This document shows positions 18,293-26,973 of a stretch of 64,000 nucleotides of DNA, piece by piece (within the stretch, counting starts at the first letter, position 1; each line of letters starts with the position of its first letter). A program made the position numbers and the translations under genes. Below the pieces are notes generated by a model. The model made no database searches. It was not told the DNA's origin and saw only the letters and a list, made by a program, of their open reading frames with translations. The DNA is from Spirosoma fluviale (GTDB lineage: Bacteria > Bacteroidota > Bacteroidia > Cytophagales > Spirosomataceae): the NCBI RefSeq assembly GCF_900230225.1, contig NZ_OCNH01000007.1:337033-401032 (forward strand), read 5' to 3'.

Positions 18293-18985
18293 TTAGTTTA
18301 CAGCTTTTACCCACTTTGTCTGGTTGCAATGGCGGCAGTTTTCCGGACCGGCAGGTGCTGTAAACGACTGAACGTGTCCGCAATTGCAGCAGGCATATTT
18401 ACCCGACTCCTCAATTTGTTCAGTGCTCTTTTTCAAGTCATTGGGCAAAATGGGCAGTCCGGCTTTGACTTCATCAGGCTTGAATTGGAAAATACTAAGT
18501 TGGCCGTTATGCTCCAGAATAGCGACACGCACCTGACCCAGATGTTCAACACCCTCAACGCGAAGGTCAGAAAAAAGCTCTTCAACGCTTAAATCTTCCT
18601 GATCGAAGTTCTGGGTAAGTATGCAGCCATCTTCGATAACATACACGGCTTTCCCTTCCAGCACATCACGAACTGTCTTATTTCGGTCACTGATATAAGT
18701 AGCGAGTTTGTAGCAACTCATCATAACAATGAACACCACAATGGCCGACGCGATTGGCACATCGTCGTAAAACATAGGGTCGCCTGCTGCGGAGCCTAGG
18801 CCAATAACCAGAACCAGTTCGTAAATGGATAGCTGCCGTACTTCCCGCTTGCCCGAAACGGTTAATGCGGTGAGCAGGATGACAAACATGAAGGCGGTCC
18901 TAAAGGCTACTTCGCCGAGGTAAGTCCATGGTAGATCATGGATAAACATTCGCCCCCAGTCGAAGGGCTGAACAGGTTCTGACAT
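18293..18985 (-). CDS. DUF421 (YetF-like) membrane protein with C-terminal zinc ribbon
   Basis: The product is 230 residues from ATG 18985; a TTG at 19000 lies in an inverted repeat and is less likely. Three membrane helices (residues about 27-110) include the family pattern FRTAFMFVILLTALTVSGKREVRQLS. A cytoplasmic DUF421 domain follows (DRNKTVRDVLEGKAVYVIEDG, then LSVEELFSDLRVEGV). The last 30 residues add a Cys4 zinc-ribbon-like module (CCNCGHV...CRHCNQTKW), which is not part of ordinary YetF/YcaP proteins. Function is unknown. It may be cotranscribed with the upstream TolC-family gene, separated by a 19-bp-arm hairpin. Confidence 0.88.
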   Translation of the reverse strand: MSEPVQPFDWGRMFIHDLPWTYLGEVAFRTAFMFVILLTALTVSGKREVRQLSIYELVLVIGLGSAAGDPMFYDDVPIASAIVVFIVMMSCYKLATYISDRNKTVRDVLEGKAVYVIEDGCILTQNFDQEDLSVEELFSDLRVEGVEHLGQVRVAILEHNGQLSIFQFKPDEVKAGLPILPNDLKKSTEQIEESGKYACCNCGHVQSFTAPAGPENCRHCNQTKWVKAVN

Positions 18986-18993
18986 AATGAGTG

Positions 18994-19057
18994 GTGGCAA
19001 ACAGGTACTGACTTTCGATGGCTTATTAACCCGCTTTTGTCAGTAACTGTTTGCCAC
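18994..19057. repeat. Inverted repeat between the TolC-family and DUF421 genes
   Basis: The arms at 18994-19012 and 19039-19057 pair at 18 of 19 positions (GTGGCAAACAG core) with a 26-nt spacer. It lies between two minus-strand genes. Confidence 0.8.
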
Positions 19058-19062
19058 AGGCT

Positions 19063-20451
19063 CTACTGCCCTAACTCCTGGGTGATGGTACTGCTCAGAC
19101 GCAGTAACTCGATCTCGGCCGCTTTCGCATTAAATTCAGCCTCGATCAGGCGGGTTTGGGCGTTGATCGCATTTCGCTGAACATCGCGAAACTCGACGAA
19201 TGTGGAGTTACCAATCCGGTAGCGGTCGTACGCAATATCGACGTTCTGATTAGCCAGCAGGTTGTTCTGCACTTCAAGGTTCAGCAGGCGAATGCTCGTC
19301 TGGTAAATCTGGTAGGTTTGCACCAATGCCAGTTGCAGTTGGAGTCGCTGATTATTTTCCTGGCTTTGTGCGATTAGCGTGTTTACTCGGGCGTTCTGAA
19401 TCTGCCGTTTCAGGTTGTAGCCGTTGAAAATGGGAATCGTTGCCGTTATGTTGTAGGTCAGTGCGCCGGTACGGCCGGTTGCTACCCCAAAACCGCCCTG
19501 GTTATCCTGAAACTGGTAGTTATAGCCCGTCGTGGCCGACACGAGCGGTAATTGCTGGGCATTGGCCAGACGAACGTTTAAATCTGCAATGGTCCGGTTC
19601 AGTACGGCAGCCGCCAGAAACGGGTTATTTGTGCTTAGCGATTGTTGCAGTGGCTCCAGCTGAAGCGTTGGCCGGACAATGATCGTATCCCGTACGGCAA
19701 ACTCGGCCTGCGGGTCGCGGATGAGTTGCGAGTTAAGTAAGGTTTTTGCGTTACGCAGCGCCTGCTCCTGCGAAATAAGCGCGGCACTGTCGGTATTATA
19801 GTCGACCTGAGCACTCAGAAAATCAACTTTCGAACGCGTTCCGACTTCGTAGTTGGCGCGGGCCAGTTCGAGCCGTTCGCGCGAAATATCGAGTGCCTGA
19901 CTAAAGGCAATCAGGCGCTGCAACTGCCGCACAACATCATAATAACTGGTGGCTACACTGGCAACAGTAGCTTCGATGTTAGCCCGTGTGTTGACCGTAC
20001 CAATTTTTACTAATTGGGACAATTGATTGTATAAAGTTGAGCGGGCATAGCCATTAAAAACCGTGTAATTCAGGTTAACACCTAAATTAGAGGTTCGGTT
20101 GAAGATACCGCTGGCTGATTGGGGAGGTCGAATGTTGTCAATAAATGTCTGACGGAAATTCTGTATACCACCGTTTGAGTTACCATTAAACGTAAGTATG
20201 GGCAGATAACCGGCATTACCCTTGGTAAAGTTGTTGCGGGCAATATCTTCCTGGGAGCGATTGATTTGAATCTGATAGTTCTTCTCAATAGACTGAGCGA
20301 TAGCCTGTTGTAATGTCAACACTTCGCCGGGTTGCGGAATCGTAGCTACCGTGAAAGTTCGTTGCTGAGCACGTTGTATGGCATTTGGAGTTTGTTGAGC
20401 GAGGGCAGAAAAGGAGATACAGGTAAAAAATATCCAGCTACTGAGCTTCAT
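19063..20451 (-). CDS. TolC family outer-membrane efflux protein
   Basis: A 462-residue protein with a signal peptide (ends near ALAQ) and two homologous outer-membrane-efflux halves of long coiled-coil helices. The first half contains LTLQQAIAQSIEKNYQI and LNLNYTVFNGYARS. The second has NITATIPIFNGYNLKRQI and YRIGNSTFVEFRDVQRN. This is the outer-membrane channel partner of tripartite efflux or type I secretion systems. No inner-membrane pump or adaptor gene is adjacent, so the substrate cannot be inferred. The length is normal. Confidence 0.92.
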   Translation of the reverse strand: MKLSSWIFFTCISFSALAQQTPNAIQRAQQRTFTVATIPQPGEVLTLQQAIAQSIEKNYQIQINRSQEDIARNNFTKGNAGYLPILTFNGNSNGGIQNFRQTFIDNIRPPQSASGIFNRTSNLGVNLNYTVFNGYARSTLYNQLSQLVKIGTVNTRANIEATVASVATSYYDVVRQLQRLIAFSQALDISRERLELARANYEVGTRSKVDFLSAQVDYNTDSAALISQEQALRNAKTLLNSQLIRDPQAEFAVRDTIIVRPTLQLEPLQQSLSTNNPFLAAAVLNRTIADLNVRLANAQQLPLVSATTGYNYQFQDNQGGFGVATGRTGALTYNITATIPIFNGYNLKRQIQNARVNTLIAQSQENNQRLQLQLALVQTYQIYQTSIRLLNLEVQNNLLANQNVDIAYDRYRIGNSTFVEFRDVQRNAINAQTRLIEAEFNAKAAEIELLRLSSTITQELGQ

Positions 20452-20557
20452 TGAATTAAGGTTATCTAGGACAATTAAGACAAAATTACGAGAATCTGCG
20501 ATTAGCTGGTTGGCTTATTAACTTTCTCCTAACTTGCAACTTTCCAAACCGTCCATT

Positions 20558-22189
20558 ATGAACCGACTCGTACTGCTCATTCCCGTACTGCTTACTCTAC
20601 TTTCCGGCTGCTCGTCCAGGAAAAAAGCCGATCTGCTCGTTACTAATGCCCGCATTTATACCGCCGATTCGAGCTTCTCCGTTGCCGATGCTTTTGTGAT
20701 TAAAGACGGTAAATTTATTGCTGTTGGTCCCGGTTCTACCCTGAAAAGCGAATACGAAGCCGATAGTACAGCCGACCTCGGTGGACAGCCGGTGTATCCA
20801 GGCTTTTATGACCCCCACGCCCACTTCCTGGGGCTGGGCCAGGTACTTAGCCAGGCCGATCTGGTAGGCGCTGAGTCGTATGATGAACTGCTCGAACGCC
20901 TGAAAGTCTTTCATAAACAACACCCGGATGCTCTATGGCTTACCGGCCGGGGTTGGGACCAGAATGACTGGCCCGAAAAAGCGTTTCCAACCAAAGAAAA
21001 ACTGGATGCGGCTTTCCCCGATGTTCCGGTGGCGCTGATGCGGGTAGATGGCCATGCCCTGTTCGTCAACTCAAAGGCGCTCCGACTGGCTCAGGTAACG
21101 GCGGGCTCCAAAATGCCAGGGGGCGAAATTATTCTTGCCAACGGGCAACCAACCGGAATTCTGGTCGACAACGCCATGCAACTAATCAAGCGGGTAATTC
21201 CCCAGCCCGACCTGTCCGATAAAGCGAAGATGTTGCTGGCAGCCGAAAAGGTTTGTGTGTCGCTCGGCCTTACAACGATTTCCGACGCGGGCATTAGCCC
21301 CGATGAAATTAACCTGATCGATAGCCTGCACAAAACGAACAAACTAAAAATTCGGGATTACGCGATGGTGAGCCTTGGTGAGCCAAATCTGAATTACTTT
21401 CTGAAACGCGGCCCGTTCCAAACCGACCGACTAACAGTGCGTTCGTTTAAACTGTATGCCGATGGCGCACTGGGTTCACGGGGGGCGTGTCTCCGGAAAC
21501 CGTACAGCGACCGTCCCGAAACCGGCGGCTTTCTGCTGCTTGGCCCATCTGAACTGGAGCGGGTCAGCAAACTGCTGTACGACTCAAAATTTCAGGCCAA
21601 CACGCACTGCATCGGCGATTCAGCCAACCACCTCATGCTCGATATTTACGGAAAGCTGCTGAAAGGCAAAAACGACCGGCGCTGGCGCATCGAACACGCT
21701 CAGGTGGTATCGGCCGATGATTTCTGGAAGTTTGGGCGGTACTCGATCATTCCATCCGTTCAGCCCACGCACGCTACTTCAGATATGTATTGGGCCACCG
21801 AACGACTGGGGCCTATCCGGGTGAAAGGGGCTTACGCGTTCAAAGACTTGATGAAACAGAACAACGTCATTGCATTCGGCAGCGATTTCCCGGTAGAAGC
21901 GGTGAACCCCCTGTTCGGCTTTCACTCGGCGGTAGCTCGGCAGGATGCCAAAAACTTCCCGAAGGGTGGTTATCAAATGGAAAACGCCGTTGACCGGAAA
22001 TCGGCGTTGCTGGCTATGACGCGCTGGGCCGCTTATGCTTGTTTTGAAGACCAGCTGCGCGGCAGCATCGCTCCCGGCAAGCAAGCTGACTTTGTGATCC
22101 TCGACCGCGACATCATGACCGCCCCTACTCCTGAGCTACGGGCTACAAAAGTGAAGCAGACCTGGATTGGTGGCGAGAGAGTGTTTTAA
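20558..22189 (+). CDS. Amidohydrolase family lipoprotein (YtcJ-like)
   Basis: A 543-residue metal-dependent hydrolase of the amidohydrolase-3 group. ATG 20558 opens a lipoprotein signal (LLTLLSGC lipobox). The catalytic core shows the first metal motif in YPGFYDPHAHFLG (HxH), then DGHALFVNSKAL, ADGALGSRGACLRKPY, NTHCIGDSANH, WRIEHAQVV and FGSDFPVE (metal Asp). The C-terminal SIAPGKQADFVILDRD is the usual small beta domain. Relatives hydrolyse cyclic amides or formamides, but the substrate here is unknown. The gene diverges from the TolC-family gene and converges on the Gre-like gene. Confidence 0.92.
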   Translation: MNRLVLLIPVLLTLLSGCSSRKKADLLVTNARIYTADSSFSVADAFVIKDGKFIAVGPGSTLKSEYEADSTADLGGQPVYPGFYDPHAHFLGLGQVLSQADLVGAESYDELLERLKVFHKQHPDALWLTGRGWDQNDWPEKAFPTKEKLDAAFPDVPVALMRVDGHALFVNSKALRLAQVTAGSKMPGGEIILANGQPTGILVDNAMQLIKRVIPQPDLSDKAKMLLAAEKVCVSLGLTTISDAGISPDEINLIDSLHKTNKLKIRDYAMVSLGEPNLNYFLKRGPFQTDRLTVRSFKLYADGALGSRGACLRKPYSDRPETGGFLLLGPSELERVSKLLYDSKFQANTHCIGDSANHLMLDIYGKLLKGKNDRRWRIEHAQVVSADDFWKFGRYSIIPSVQPTHATSDMYWATERLGPIRVKGAYAFKDLMKQNNVIAFGSDFPVEAVNPLFGFHSAVARQDAKNFPKGGYQMENAVDRKSALLAMTRWAAYACFEDQLRGSIAPGKQADFVILDRDIMTAPTPELRATKVKQTWIGGERVF

Positions 22190-22195
22190 CTCTTC

Positions 22196-22241
22196 GACAG
22201 GATTAACAGGATTTGGCAACATCAATCCTGTTAATCCTGTC
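22196..22241. repeat. Perfect 18-bp inverted repeat between convergent genes
   Basis: GACAGGATTAACAGGATT at 22196-22213 pairs exactly with 22224-22241 across a 10-nt loop. It sits 7 bp after the amidohydrolase stop and 11 bp before the end of the Gre-like gene, so it probably acts as a shared terminator. Confidence 0.85.
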
Positions 22242-22251
22242 AAAAACTTCT

Positions 22252-22716
22252 TCAGAAAACCTCCTGTATCTGATACGCCATCTTGTTAAACGTGACGGTA
22301 TCACCTACCCTATGCCCTGCCAGTAGCGTTCCAATGGGCGATGCCGCCGAGACAGCAAAGTAGTCGACGCCATCAAGTGCCATCTTTCCGGCCCCAATGC
22401 TTATAAAAAACAAGCCCCGATTGGTGATGGCTACACTACCGGGCTGCACGATTTCATAGCTTTTTTCGATAACCAGTTGCTTCAGTTCCCGTTCGATCTT
22501 TACCGCTTCGGCCAGCAGTTGCGCATGTCGATCCCGTTCGAGCTGGGCCATTGCCCGACCCGTTTCGTACTTATCCCCCGCGCTGCTTTTTGACTCCGAA
22601 TTAGCCGCTTCCTGAGCCGCTTCCATCGCCTGCCGGGCGGTGTCGATACGCTTTTGAACGTAGCGCTGGCACAGGGCAAAAAGCCCGACTTTGATTTGGT
22701 GGTGTGTATCTGTCAA
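22252..22716 (-). CDS. GreA/GreB-like transcript cleavage factor homologue
   Basis: About 154 residues from a TTG start at 22716 (reading TDTHHQIKVGLFALC), which fits the usual start of these proteins. An ATG at 22785 would add a non-family tail. The N-terminal coiled coil (RIDTARQAMEAAQEAAN, then returning through AMAQLERDRHAQLLAEA) has an acidic-tip-like AGDKYETGRAM. The C-terminal domain has FKBP-like strands (VQPGSVAITNRGLFFISI, ASPIGTLLAGHRVGDTV). Such proteins are common in Bacteroidota and are often labelled 3-oxoacyl-ACP synthase in databases, which the sequence does not support. A role at the RNA polymerase secondary channel is an inference from the fold. Confidence 0.78.
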   Translation of the reverse strand: MTDTHHQIKVGLFALCQRYVQKRIDTARQAMEAAQEAANSESKSSAGDKYETGRAMAQLERDRHAQLLAEAVKIERELKQLVIEKSYEIVQPGSVAITNRGLFFISIGAGKMALDGVDYFAVSAASPIGTLLAGHRVGDTVTFNKMAYQIQEVF

Positions 22717-22834
22717 GTTGATGTCAGTTAGTGATCCGCTGCCCTTTCTGGCGGGCAAACTTCCGCGAGAATGACAACTCAGCAAACCCTAAACAGGTTC
22801 ATAACAGCACCCGTATCGTGCGTACTGACAGCGA

Positions 22835-25261
22835 TTAAAACTCTCCTTCACCGGGCTCTTTCATCTTCTTTTTAGCCTGGTGCAGCCTGTAATTCAACGT
22901 TAGATTAAACTGGCGTAAACGCCCCTGCGAGTTGCTTTCTGTGTAGAAGTTGGCTCCTTCCGTGATGGAGCGATACCGACGTGAATTGAACACATCAATG
23001 ACGTTGAACACCAGCGTTCCATTATTTTTGAGAATGTCCTTGCTGAACGAGAGGTCCAGCGTAGCAATGGCTTTCCGGCTTCCCTGTGGCGTTTTTTGCG
23101 GGGCTTCATAGTTTCCCCGCATCTGAATGTCCATATTTTTCAGAACCGTAAAACGGGATGTCAAGCGGGTAAACCAGCTGTACGTATCGCTCTGGTAACT
23201 CGCGTCCAGATTACCACCGTTGGTAACAGCCCGGAAGAGATTAACGCTTCCGTCCAGCTTCCACCATTTGTAAAGCGCATAAGACCCCGTAAACTCCGCA
23301 CCATACGAGTCTTCGGTAGCGAGGTTTTCGGGGCGGGTGTTGGAGTTCCCCTGCTCATCGACCCGCCGAATCCGAATGATTTTTCCCGTTGTGTGCCGGT
23401 AATAGATCGACGAACTCATCGACCCTTTTTCGACGTACTTGATGTGCCCAATCTCGAACGCGTTTGTGAACTCGGGATTCAGGTCGGGATTACCGCTGAA
23501 GAAGTTACGGTTATCGCTGAAGGTCATGAACGGGCTCAAATCGTTGTACTGGGGCCTGCGCACCCGGCGGCTGTAGCTGATTTGTAAGGCATGCTGACGG
23601 GGCAGATCGTAGGTGGCGTGTACACTCGGAAAGAGGTTGGCGTAGCTACGCGGGTTCACGTCGTTAGTTTGTTTGAGGGTGGTCGTTACATCGGTCCACT
23701 CGGCCCGGAGGCCCATCTGATAGGAAAACTTCCGCATCTTGTTGCCCACAATTCCGTACAGGGCGTTGATCTTTTCGACATACAGAAAATCATTGGTCAG
23801 GCCCGGCAATGGTGTCCAGGAGCCACCCAGACTCTGCTGCGTAACGGTATAATCGTTGGTCATGTCCCGCGAGCTCAGGCGCATCCCGCCTTCCAGCTTA
23901 CCGTCTTTGGCAAACGGCTGCACATAGTCGACCTGAATAAGTAGTTGTTTCTCGGTTTCGTCATTGATCGACCGCTGGAGAACGTCCGGTACAGCCGAGG
24001 GTTTGCCATCCGGCTGAAGCATTTTCTGGGTGAAGAACTGGTCTGATTTTTCCCAGTTGTCGAGGTAGCGAATGTCGGCGGTAAGTTCGTGTCCTTGCCG
24101 GGCAAACGTTTTTTTATAACTTACCACATACTCCGAGTTTGGCTCTGTTTCGGTCTCATCCTGCGTCCGGTTCGTAATCGCCTGAACGGTGTGGTTGGAG
24201 TTGGGCAGGTAATCGAGGTATTGAATATCCGCAAAGCGCTTGCCCTTGCTGAGCCGCCAGGTATAAGACGCCGTTAGAATGCTCTTCGGACTGAAATAGT
24301 AGTCGATACCGGCGCGGGCGTTGTTATTCTGCCCTTTAAGGTTATTAGTTGAATTTTGCCGGTAAACAAAGGTTGTATTAGCATCGTACACTTCTTGATA
24401 CAGCGAACTCCGGCCGGGTGTATTCCGGAAGGAAGCGGTGTAATTAACGAAGAAATTCAGATTCTTACGTCGGTAATTGACGTTGGCCGCTGCTCCGAAG
24501 TTACTCGGATAACCCGTAATGACGTCGAACGAGCCATTAATGCCTTCTTTTCGTTCTTTCTTAAGAACAATATTGATAATACCTCCCATGCCCTCAGCTT
24601 CGTAACGCGCCGATGGATTGGTGATCACCTCAACCCGCTCGATGATGCTGCCCTGCAATTGCTGAAGGCCGCTCCCCCCTTTGAAGCTCACCAGCCCGGA
24701 GGGTTTTCCGTCAATCAGAATCCGAACGCTGTTACTCCCGCGCAGGCTAACGTTACCCTCCCCATCAACGGCCACAGAAGGTATGTTTTTCAAAATGTCC
24801 GAAGCTGTTCCACCCGCGTTTGCCAGGTCTTTGCCAACGTTGAAAATCCGTTTATCGAGGGCTAATTCCATCTGGCTTTTCTCGCCCATCACCACCACCT
24901 CGTCGAGTCGCTTTGCCGTTGCCGTCAAGGTTAGGGTACCGAGTTGCTTGTCCTGGTCACCAAGCGCAAAACCCGGAATAATTTTTTCCAGAAAAGACAC
25001 GGCACTGATTTTTAAAAAGTAGTTTCCCGGCCTGGTTTGCAGTGCAAACACGCCGGATTCATCGGCCACTACCCCCGTAACCAACGTGGAGTCGGCGGTT
25101 CGATGCAACGCAACGGTTGTAAAGGGGATAGGCGCTTTCTTTTCGTCGACGAGGGTGCCTCTCACCCAAGCCTGGCGTTGATTACCAGCGGTCTGGGCAA
25201 CTGACAGGATTGGCAACAAGAAGAGAAAGAGAGCAATAAGGTGTGTAGACGTTCGATCCAT
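22835..25261 (-). CDS. TonB-dependent outer-membrane receptor, carboxypeptidase-regulatory-domain type
   Basis: An 808-residue outer-membrane protein with a signal peptide (ends near SVAQ). A carboxypeptidase-D regulatory-like beta domain covers residues about 30-110 (WVRGTLVDEKKAPIPFTTVAL). A plug domain (DILKNIPSVAVDGEGNVSLRGS, then IERVEVITNPSARYEAEGMGG) and a large beta barrel follow. The barrel ends in a strand-rich C-terminus (QFNLTLNYRLHQ) with a charged tail. No SusD partner is adjacent, so this is the stand-alone outer-membrane-barrel type, and the ligand is unknown. It is divergent from the GntR regulator across a 425-bp gap, which makes that regulator a candidate controller. Confidence 0.92.
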   Translation of the reverse strand: MDRTSTHLIALFLFLLPILSVAQTAGNQRQAWVRGTLVDEKKAPIPFTTVALHRTADSTLVTGVVADESGVFALQTRPGNYFLKISAVSFLEKIIPGFALGDQDKQLGTLTLTATAKRLDEVVVMGEKSQMELALDKRIFNVGKDLANAGGTASDILKNIPSVAVDGEGNVSLRGSNSVRILIDGKPSGLVSFKGGSGLQQLQGSIIERVEVITNPSARYEAEGMGGIINIVLKKERKEGINGSFDVITGYPSNFGAAANVNYRRKNLNFFVNYTASFRNTPGRSSLYQEVYDANTTFVYRQNSTNNLKGQNNNARAGIDYYFSPKSILTASYTWRLSKGKRFADIQYLDYLPNSNHTVQAITNRTQDETETEPNSEYVVSYKKTFARQGHELTADIRYLDNWEKSDQFFTQKMLQPDGKPSAVPDVLQRSINDETEKQLLIQVDYVQPFAKDGKLEGGMRLSSRDMTNDYTVTQQSLGGSWTPLPGLTNDFLYVEKINALYGIVGNKMRKFSYQMGLRAEWTDVTTTLKQTNDVNPRSYANLFPSVHATYDLPRQHALQISYSRRVRRPQYNDLSPFMTFSDNRNFFSGNPDLNPEFTNAFEIGHIKYVEKGSMSSSIYYRHTTGKIIRIRRVDEQGNSNTRPENLATEDSYGAEFTGSYALYKWWKLDGSVNLFRAVTNGGNLDASYQSDTYSWFTRLTSRFTVLKNMDIQMRGNYEAPQKTPQGSRKAIATLDLSFSKDILKNNGTLVFNVIDVFNSRRYRSITEGANFYTESNSQGRLRQFNLTLNYRLHQAKKKMKEPGEGEF

Positions 25262-25686
25262 AGTTGAGTAGCCAGCGCGTAGAAGTCAGAGAGGAGAGTA
25301 AGAAATTCGTTTAAACCGTACTTCTCACATAAAGGCACAGCACCGGTCCATCTACCAATGATCAATTATTGAATCAACCGGTCATCAGTGTAGATAACGA
25401 CGCGTTTACTCGATATTTTCTTGGATAAGTATAATTTTTCAAACCATTGTACCATCACGAATAGTATTTCTTTCAACTAAAAAACCTAGCCTTAATGCTT
25501 TATTATTTACAATAATTTATTACTTAAATACCCTTTCTAATTGCTTTCGGCAACGATTGCATAAAAATAGTGAGCTACATATTTCTTTATTTATCGTTTA
25601 ATTTTGAAACTTATAGAACGTAGACGTAAATGTATTGGGGGTAGAGAGATACCTTCTCTCAGAAAAATACATAAAACAGTACTAGC
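25262..25686. other. Non-coding gap between divergent receptor and GntR genes
   Basis: A 425-bp AT-rich divergent intergenic region. It holds no convincing gene. A TAATTTTG octamer at 25599-25606 (plus strand) fits the Bacteroidota -7 element for the GntR gene. The rest probably contains the receptor promoter and operator sites, which cannot be resolved by eye. Confidence 0.5.
25599..25606 (+). promoter_or_regulatory. Candidate -7 promoter element of the GntR gene
   Basis: TAATTTTG matches TAnnTTTG exactly, about 80 bp before the GntR start codon and within AT-rich non-coding sequence. A matching -33 TTG is not evident. Confidence 0.35.
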
Positions 25687-26784
25687 ATGGTTGATAAAGT
25701 TATTACGCAGAACCAGGGACGCCGTCAACCGTACGGAAGCTTTGTCGATGTTTATTGCAACACCTTTTCTCCGGTTTACAAGCTTCAGTTCAACCCAAAA
25801 GATAAAACCCCTAAGTACAAGCAGATTGTCCAGTCTGTCATAACGGACATTGAGCGGGGCGTGCTGAAAAACAACGAGCAACTCCCCTCCATCAGTGAGT
25901 TAAGCGTTGAATATTACCTGGCGCGCGACACCGTTGAGAAAGCTTACCGCGAACTTCGGGAGCGGGGTTACATTACCTCGGTGCAGGGCAAAGGTTATTA
26001 TGTGCAGAGCCAGTCGACCACCAAACTCAAAATCCTTCTGGTTTTCAATAAACTTAGCTCGTACAAGAAGATAATCTATTACGCATTCCTGAAAGCGCTT
26101 GGCGATAAAGCGACCGTCGATCTTCAGATTCATCACTACAACGCACGTCATTTCCAGGAGATCATCGAGAAGAATCTCGGCAAATACAACTACTACGTTG
26201 TTATGCCGCACTTCACGCAGGATCTGGACAAAGCGAACTACCTGAGCGTCCTTGAGTCGATACCGCCCAATGAACTAGTCCTGCTCGACAAAGACGTGTC
26301 GGAGTTAGGAAGCTCACCCCTGACTGTTTACCAGAACTTCGACAAAGACATCTGCGAAGCGCTGGAGAACGCGCAGGATTTACTGACGAAATACAGCCGG
26401 ATGGTGCTCACCCTGCCCAGCGACGGCAATTACCCATCAGAAATAGCGCATGGATTCCGGTCGTTTTGCGTCAATTTCGATAAAGACTTCAGCATCAAGG
26501 AAAACGCCATCGACGAGACCATTCAGCCGGGCACCGCCTACGTGGTTGTGGAAGAAACAGACCTGTCGGAGTTGGTGAAGAAGGTCCGCCAGTCCAACTA
26601 CGAACTCGGCCGCGACATTGGAATTATTTCGTTCAACGAAACGACGCTCAAGGAGTTGCTGAACATCACGGTCATCACCACCGATTTTGAAGCGATGGGC
26701 TATACGGCAGCCTCACTTTTGCTGGACAACAAACGGATTAAAGTCAAAAACCCCTTCTACATGATCCGGCGCGGGTCGTTGTAA
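25687..26784 (+). CDS. GntR-family transcription regulator with periplasmic-binding-like sensor domain
   Basis: A 365-residue regulator. A winged helix-turn-helix of the GntR class occupies residues about 40-115 (YKQIVQSVITDIERGVLKNNEQ, split here; then LPSISELSVEYYLARDTVEKAYRELRERGYI). It is followed by a LacI/periplasmic-binding-like ligand domain (residues about 118-360), seen in VTIL-type strands and the C-terminal YTAASLLLD. This fusion is characteristic of sugar-responsive regulators in Bacteroidota. The likely target is its own promoter and/or the divergent receptor gene. The stop codon abuts the outer arm of a nested inverted repeat. Confidence 0.88.
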   Translation: MVDKVITQNQGRRQPYGSFVDVYCNTFSPVYKLQFNPKDKTPKYKQIVQSVITDIERGVLKNNEQLPSISELSVEYYLARDTVEKAYRELRERGYITSVQGKGYYVQSQSTTKLKILLVFNKLSSYKKIIYYAFLKALGDKATVDLQIHHYNARHFQEIIEKNLGKYNYYVVMPHFTQDLDKANYLSVLESIPPNELVLLDKDVSELGSSPLTVYQNFDKDICEALENAQDLLTKYSRMVLTLPSDGNYPSEIAHGFRSFCVNFDKDFSIKENAIDETIQPGTAYVVVEETDLSELVKKVRQSNYELGRDIGIISFNETTLKELLNITVITTDFEAMGYTAASLLLDNKRIKVKNPFYMIRRGSL

Positions 26785-26973
26785 TTTGGTGGAGTGGGTG
26801 GAGTGAGTGTAGTGAGTGTACTTGTATCAGACAGCATCCTGCTGTTTGGCCGTCAGGCTAAAAATTGCCGTAATCAGCCAAGTTGAAACGGGGCAAGCAG
26901 TCTATTCTTAGGCTAGCGGCCAGACAGCAGGATACTGTCTGATACAAGTACACAATTACCCCACTCCACTAAT
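26783..26973. repeat. Nested long inverted repeat between the GntR and beta-lactamase genes
   Basis: The inner arms, 26816-26852 and 26917-26953, pair at 35 of 37 positions around a 64-bp spacer. Outer arms at about 26783-26798 and 26958-26973 (core GTGGAGTGGG) pair at about 14 of 16 positions. The outer arms touch the GntR stop codon on one side and the beta-lactamase stop codon on the other. Confidence 0.85.

Noticed and set aside
26783..26973. An insertion sequence remnant
   Set aside because: The inverted repeats are long, but no transposase fragment or obvious target duplication lies between or around them.
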